The position numbers and the translations under genes were made by a program. A stretch of 64,000 nucleotides of DNA, taken from Kappaphycus alvarezii (taxonomy: Eukaryota > Rhodophyta > Florideophyceae > Gigartinales > Solieriaceae). The stretch spans positions 1,178,001 through 1,242,000 of the forward strand of contig NADL03000466.1 in NCBI GenBank assembly GCA_002205965.3. Reading direction: 5' to 3'. Below the pieces are notes generated by a model. It did no database searches, was not told where the DNA came from, and worked only from the letters and a program-made list of their open reading frames with translations. This document shows, piece after piece, positions 57,771 through 64,000 of this stretch (its first letter is position 1; every line of letters begins with the position of its first letter).

Positions 57771-60700
57771 TTGTACATTTGGGGATGGCAAGAAAATCTA
57801 CTATGCTTGAGTTTTTACTTGAAAAGGTTTAACAAACTTTCGCGATCAGCTGTGAAGGAACGGGTGACGACGGCGGATAAAAATGAAAATGTCCTTGCCC
57901 AAGACCTCCATCTTGTCCTATTCAGTTTCAATTTAAACCGGTATTCGAACAAGCCAAAAACGAGGCAATCATCACAGTCTCGAAGGAAGGTGGAAGAGTC
58001 TCTAAGTACGTTCGTTTTTAATATAAAGTTTATTTTTGCTTTTGAGCGTGAAAATAAGTACAACTGCAAGAAAAAAAATTGTGGAGAGCAAGAACTTATT
58101 TTGGGGGCCTTTGGCATAATAAAACGCTCAAAAGCCAGCACAAAATCCACACAGGAAACTATCACCGCCTTGTAGTTCACCAATTTCACTGTCAAGAGCA
58201 ATTTCTAAACCTTTGCTTCTCAATTCATCCTCTCTACCTCTACATTCATAAATTCGGTCTCAGGACCGCTTTTCCCCGTCTTTCACCGAAAACGCCGCTA
58301 ATCAACACATTATGCCACTAAGAAACCTTATTCAGCCGCCCTGTAATCAAAACCCAGCAAACCCATTAGACAATAATAGTTTGACGAAAGTCTCAGTCTC
58401 TCATTCCTGTTCAACTCGATCAGGTTTACATAAGCATAATCCGTTTATGTTGTTACTTTCTTTGGCCTCTGTGGTCAGATTATTTTTTCAATTGCAAAAC
58501 GCCGCCCGTTTGCGCACATTTGCATGGGCATAAAGATCAGCCACATGCTTCACAAAAAAACACCTGCTCTGGTGTGGATAAGTGGCTCAGAAAGCATACA
58601 TCAGGTAAATTTGACAATATGTAGCCTTCGTCGAACCTCTTTACCATTTTAATGGCTCTAGTAAAATAAACTGGTTAATATGAGACGGCTTCGCTACAGA
58701 ACACTGGTTATGATCATTAAAGAGATCAGAAATGGAATTATCGAGCCCTGTATGGTGAGTTTGGTGAAAAAAATCATCTTGTGCGGCTCTATTTATCTGT
58801 CAGTCTTTGTTTTTGAAGTTAACTCCAAATTTATAGACGTAATCTGTGGAGGTAGAAAGGAAATCAGCCATCTAAACAATTTATGCTCCTGTGGAGCTTT
58901 TCATGAAATATTTCCTACATATCAATATATTTCTAGCGCAAAATGCCTTATTTCTCTAGTCCATATTGTCAGAAACATTAAAGTCAGTTCTCTAATAATT
59001 CCAAGATGGACCTCGTCACTCGCCTGATGCAGTCTTGAACCCAAATTTAGAATTAAGTGTTTGGGGCAAGCTTTAAAATTAGTATTCGTTCATCTTACCA
59101 ACCGCTTTAAAATGTCCAATGTAGACTTTTTATAACAATACAAGTGTCTCATGGCGTTAAGACAGTAGTGATTCGTAAATTTTAAAAAAATAATATGTTT
59201 CACTGTTAATAGATACCTATTCTCCAAAAATATTTCGCATTAAATCCTTTTTTTTCAATATTTACTGAAAATAATGGATAAGCAATTTTAACTCAAATTT
59301 TATTCCATACATATTTGTAATGAAATGCTGACAATGTGAGGTTGCAAAAAGTTAACCTTTTATCTCATCTAACAATAATTGTACTGCATTTGGGGATATG
59401 ATCCGTGGGTCTATAAAGCTTAAGCTCTTTCCTCTGGCCGATTTGGTCAAGAGGAAGGACCTCTGAAATTCGAGTTCTCATGTGGATTGAAGAACGGCCA
59501 AAAATTACCCTTGATCAGTACGTCGATAAGCAAGTGTTTCCTACCCGTCAAAATGTCCACTTATAGTACGAGTTGGAAAATGTACTTTCGTCTTATTTAT
59601 CTTCCGAAAACTGTTGTACCTTGCATATCACTTCTTTTCCGCTTGTTAAGTTTCAAAAGTTTCTTATACCCAAAAGCAGGGTATGTTGTCGCTTTAACTG
59701 CAAGTGGAGTCTTATTAACAGCTGACTAAAGTCATTTGGACCTTCCCATATAATCAATTTTTATCATTTTTTACCCGATATCCTTGTACAACACTTGTTA
59801 TTGTCATCTCTTCAGCCTTTTTGATAATTAGTAGTGACGCCCTAGTTCCCATTGCTGATCTCTTTGTCCAAAATTTCCATTTGATTCAAAGATATGTCAA
59901 GAATTTCAACAGTCAAGCAGCTTTAAGAGCTTCACTTAATCACCGGGTTATCAGAACTACGAAGTTTATGGTAATTTTGAATGTAGAAGCTCCAAAAACT
60001 TCTAGTCCAGCCAGAGTTGACCCTAGAACAAAGCTTTTTTGAGAAATAGTTGAAATAAAAAGAAGATCTATTTCCTCTGGTGGGATGTTGTTTGGCAACG
60101 TAAGTGGTTAGCGCAAGGACTAAAACTTCATGCGCTCAAGATATTTTCATAACAAGTAATAGAACTGCGACAATTAAAAAGGTTGTGTTTTTGATATGTT
60201 GACCCAAAGCAAGCATCAATAGACTTTTTTTCGCCTTCCGGGATATTTTTGAAGACTGCGACTCCTGACTTCTTTCGACATCAGTATGCGACCCTATAAG
60301 GCACTAAATTCTCGTAAAAGTGACTGTAAATCTAATTTTCTTATTTTCTAAAGCCACTATGAAACATTATACTGGCTTGAACGTGTTCAGTCACCTTTAG
60401 AAACTACAAATAGATCCAAAAAATTGGCAGGATCTAATGGATCGCCCTTTCCGTGCACAACAAATTCGACTAAGGCATGAATATTCACAATACTGATAAT
60501 ATATGACAACATTTTCTGTTCCAACTCGAAAATTAGAAGAATGAGACCTAAACTGAGCTTTCATATAGATATTGTGCATATTGCAATTAAACTCTGAATA
60601 TAGGCTCTGCGATCCGTTTTGAACTGTTTCAAATGTAAAAGGGACCTTTCTCATGTTCTAGATACTCATAGAGTTACAGAGCGGAAATTTATTACTGTCG

Positions 60701-63034
60701 ATGTATTTGTGCTCTTTCTTGACATGATACTGGAATCTAAGTTTTTCGCTTTGAACCTTTTGTACTATTCGTGAGTCTGTAACCCATAACGACAAGGGCT
60801 TAAAGCTTGATAATTTCGAAGGGGAACACACCAGAACGAAATAAAAATTGCTGTCTCAACGGCGCAAAACTAAAGAACAAGTTAAAGTAGAGGAATATCA
60901 GTTGATTCATTAGTTTTTCCATGTATTCACGAGGTATATACGTAGTTCGAAAACTTCGCCTCACCAATATCATACCGAATAAGATTTAGAAGAGAAAACG
61001 GTGCAGATTGAATACCAGTAGAGGCAGTGACTCGCGTCCTGATATATACTATGAAGAGCATCAGAGTCTCATCTTCAAGTAAAAGAACCTATTACTCATC
61101 AACTTTTCAATCTAAGAACCCGCTACTATTGAGCAAAGCCATTTCATGAGCTGAACAAACTGAAAATGAACCATACCTTTCAGATATAATCCCAATTTCG
61201 AAAATCACCCTTTCATAGCTCTTAGCCCTCATGAATCTTCCAGAGCGGCTTATATAGCAAAATCTCCAGCTATATCCTCTACGGTGGTCTGGAAGCTGAA
61301 CTGATCATTTTGAACAACTCAAAAAGCTTATCTAATCCCCAATATACCCGCCACTACTTTCACTCAGAGCCAACATAACTTCTGGTCCTGCGATAGATAG
61401 CAACAAAGTACCTGTATTTTTTGTAATCAATGGTTAATTTTATCAATTAAGAACAGTCGTAGCAAAACTGTCCAATTTTAGTGCAATTTTCAATACAATT
61501 CTTTTTTCATCCATTTTAAAATCGCGTTCTTAAGTTTTTGATATCGGTCTGCAACTATACGAGATCGATAGAAAAGATAGCATTTCACTTTAACACTGAG
61601 GTTGATTAAAGCTATCAAATTATTAAGGAATTTTTCGGCCAGTAGCGACGATAAACTTTGCAGCAAAGAATCAAGTCGCTCTGGGCGTACTATGCTCGTT
61701 CAAATCAGAGACTTCCTTCTTTACAACAAAATTACGTATTCATTCATAGTATAGCTCGCTCCAATTTGATGTGCTCTAGAATTTTGTCCATTTTGACTTC
61801 TTCGTTGCACTAACAGCCCCAGTTTAGGTTACAAATTAGTTGGCTCTCCTGCCCCATGGTCGAATCCATCTTAATTCTGCTGAGTGTAGAATGAAAACAG
61901 GGCCGGTTGGTTGAATTCAACATTTCCAAGTCCTCCTTTGTCCCCAATTTTCTTGACATGTATGATACTCACATTGCATTTATCATATACATCACCATTA
62001 TTCTTTTCGTGACATGTATGATACTCATATTGTATTTATCATACACATCATCATTATCTTCTGCGAAATCCTCCATTGCAGGGTTGTGAAAGGACGCAGC
62101 TGAAAAGATTTAATCTTGTATCGAGAGGTAGTGAGCAACGGATTCAGATCATGTCCTCAATCAAGCCAAATATTCATAAAATATTCATTTCTATTTCCCC
62201 TTTCAATGGTAACAATGCAGCTGTTGATTCATTTCTCTCCAAAACTATCAAATAGGGAAGTCAAATGTTTCTAATAAAAATCAAATAACGTTCCCTCCTT
62301 CGCATGTAGAATTTAGCAAGAATTATTCCGAATAAAGCGCCCGCAGGTAAATATGCTGAGTATCTTGTCCTGTCGCGTTCACATCGGAGTTAGATTTGAA
62401 TAATTTACCCTCCGCTCTAGTATCATTCAATTTATCAACAAATGTTGGAAACATTTGCATGCAGGGAAAAAGAAATTTATAATATTTCTAAGAACAATTA
62501 ACTCAAAAATTCACATTAGGCGTCCTATAGCGCATTGCAATCCATATAACGTCCCCATCATCAACCAAGCCTGTCGGTGAATACGCTTTAATATCACTAT
62601 AAATAAAATAAAACTCGTCCAAGGGATGAAAAAAAGACTTCTTATCAGAGCTAAGAACTGAATAGTTAGTTTGGACCAAAGGCTCATTACATGAGAAAGA
62701 ATAATAATATACAGATACCCATTCATGAGAGACTTTTTGATCAGGCTTCGCTACAGGTTCATGTGCTTGGTTTTTTTGTCAGCAATTGAAACAGCTTTAT
62801 CCAGAGAAATTACAACAATAAACCATGAAACCTACAATCTTTTGATATATCTCGGAATCTACTTGCCATTCCCAAACTTTCGATAAAAGTCAAGGAAAAC
62901 AACCTTTCATGTTCTTCTTTTCCTCTATATCTGCGCTCAATCTCGATATTAATGTACTTTCAAGTTGAACTGTCTGTTACACTTCTAACAATAGTGTCTT
63001 AGGCCCTGCGCCCACCAAACTTCGGAGCTCTAAT
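57771..63034. other. AT-rich, gene-poor island
   Basis: This stretch is visibly richer in A and T than the rest of the window and has no gene I recognise. The longest open frames are 57,672-58,175 (plus, 167 codons, Lys/Asn-rich with a KYNCKKKNC motif), 57,815-58,201 (minus, 128 codons, overlapping it) and 58,680-59,027 (plus, 115 codons). None shows a known domain. No tRNA or rRNA signature is convincing, and the base composition and lack of plastid genes argue against a simple plastid insertion. It contains the 56-bp tandem repeat at 61,955-62,066. Confidence 0.55.
61955..62066. repeat. Two-copy 56-bp tandem repeat
   Basis: GACATGTATGATACTCA begins both copies (61,955 and 62,011). The units are the same length with a few substitutions, mostly transitions. 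No function is evident. Confidence 0.85.
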
Positions 63035-64000
63035 TGTAGTACAATGCGCGGTGAGCACTTGTCCTCGCCTAGGTTTTGAATCCCGTCCGACAATGAGAAA
63101 AACAACACACACACACCAAGAATTGCAGGGTGCTCGCTGCACCTCTTTCTCTTGAAGCACCCTGCGGTGCAGTAACACAGCTCGTTGACTGCGAGGAGAA
63201 GTTGGGATTGTAGAGCGGGGTTGATTCCTTGGACGGCTGGACCGTGTTCCGCGAAATGCAAGAAACTTGACAAGAATCGATTCCAAAGAACCGGAGACAC
63301 AAGGGATTCAATATTTGACAACAAGACAAGTAATATTGGGTCAGCAGTGCTGGTAGTCTCCTTTGGAGATAAGGGTGTTTTCATCGAAGACAACCTTAAA
63401 ATTACTATTTGTATGCAGACGCCGGAGTCTAGGGGGCCAAGTGTGAGACAAATGTCACAAACAAATAATGAAAAGGTTAACAAAATATTGGATTGAATAG
63501 GGGGAAATAAAAGGGGAACCGGGCGGGTAAACGGTGCTATAGTTAAAGTTGTTGGTGGTAAGGTTGCTGCATAGACAGAAGTTGGGGAATCAAGTTCAGA
63601 GCCACCAACGGGTGGCCGTCTTAGTTTCGGAACCCTAGTGGCCAAGTAGGTAAACGTACTAGTTAGCTAGATTAGGGCTATGTACGACGGCGGGTCAAGC
63701 AACGTAAATTTCAGCCACGTACTGGAGATCCAAGTTAGAGATGAGTTAAGTCGACGTTTGGCCCAATATATGCCTTTCATCTGCGAAAATATGTCCAAGT
63801 TGGGGGCCGACTGGTCCGGACTGCAACCCCTCAGACCCTCTCGAGTGGTTATATAGTGCCAAGAGTAATGATTATCGACAATCGAAAATTGCCCTTACTG
63901 TACTACACAGTACAGTGCCTGCTGGTAGCAGTGTGCCAGCATGAATAAAAATTGAATCATAAAAAGACCACTAAACTCAGCTCTGCTTGTAGCAGCACAC
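63035..64000 (-). mobile_element. Fossil LTR, copy B, of the Gypsy-like family
   Basis: The minus strand matches the LTR-like repeat at 7,700-8,671 from end to end, but with many substitutions and indels, so the two insertions are old and independent. The 3' end (CTACA in minus-strand sense) is at 63,035. The other side continues past the window edge, so this may be a solo LTR or the 3' end of a longer element lying outside. There is no coding region inside the window. It carries a pentamer repeat near 63,895-63,915. Confidence 0.7.

Noticed and set aside
59438-59480. tRNA-Leu/Ser-like stretch (GGCCGATTTGGTCAAGAGG)
   Set aside because: Only a D-arm-like fragment is present; the rest of the cloverleaf is missing.
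57771-63034. AT-rich island as a plastid DNA insertion
   Set aside because: No plastid gene, tRNA or rRNA signature was recognised.

Overview
This window is nuclear DNA from a photosynthetic eukaryote, most likely a red alga (probably a florideophyte; inferred from gene content and layout, with no database search). The evidence is a thylakoid-lumen cyclophilin of the CYP38/TLP40 type, a ClpS adaptor and a CPBP membrane protease (all plastid-type), next to ordinary eukaryotic genes: proteasome beta1, DNA polymerase delta subunit 2, AP-3 delta, UBA3, UBC13 and cytosolic and mitochondrial ribosomal proteins. Introns are few and short (seen in ClpS, CYP38 and UBC13). Genes are tightly packed, and several convergent pairs end within about 25 to 140 bp of each other.

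Layout. 1-2,775: unassigned sequence. 2,776-9,490: an old, broken Gypsy/chromovirus-like LTR retrotransposon with a second copy of its leader behind it. 10.6-11.3 kb: one copy of an unidentified dispersed repeat (the other copy is inverted at 49.4-50.0 kb). 11.5-18.1 kb: one very long helical, HEAT-like gene. 18.4-23.4 kb: a translation cluster (eL33, uS11, uS17 and the elongation factor EFL). 24.2-25.4 kb: a hypothetical gene. 26.1-28.7 kb: RNase Z and ClpS. 31.1-33.4 kb: a probable two-domain glycosyltransferase. 33.9-49.0 kb: a dense housekeeping island (NAXE-like, CPBP protease, PSMB6, MTHFR, POLD2, uL3m, HisI, bL33m, AP-3 delta, UBA3). 51.9-54.8 kb: CYP38 and UBC13. 55-57.4 kb: intergenic DNA with a foldback repeat. 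57.5-63 kb: an AT-rich, gene-poor island. 63,035-64,000: a diverged LTR, on the minus strand, of the same family as the first element, running off the window.

Many conserved host genes change reading frame in mid-domain. In the five cases I resolved to the base, one base is missing, and in four of these it is missing from a homopolymer run (MTHFR twice, uS17, bL33m). I therefore read most host frameshifts as assembly errors and give the outer limits of each gene. UBA3, PSMB6, HisI and UBC13 read cleanly from end to end.

Most intergenic gaps carry short arrays of a 5-bp unit, (GTACA)n or its complement (GTACT)n, often switching strand to form palindromes, next to gene ends. No CRISPR array, operon or convincing tRNA/rRNA gene was found. 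I see no clearly new defence or metabolic system. The best leads are the fused glycosyltransferase, the pentamer arrays at gene borders, the unidentified dispersed repeat and the AT-rich island.
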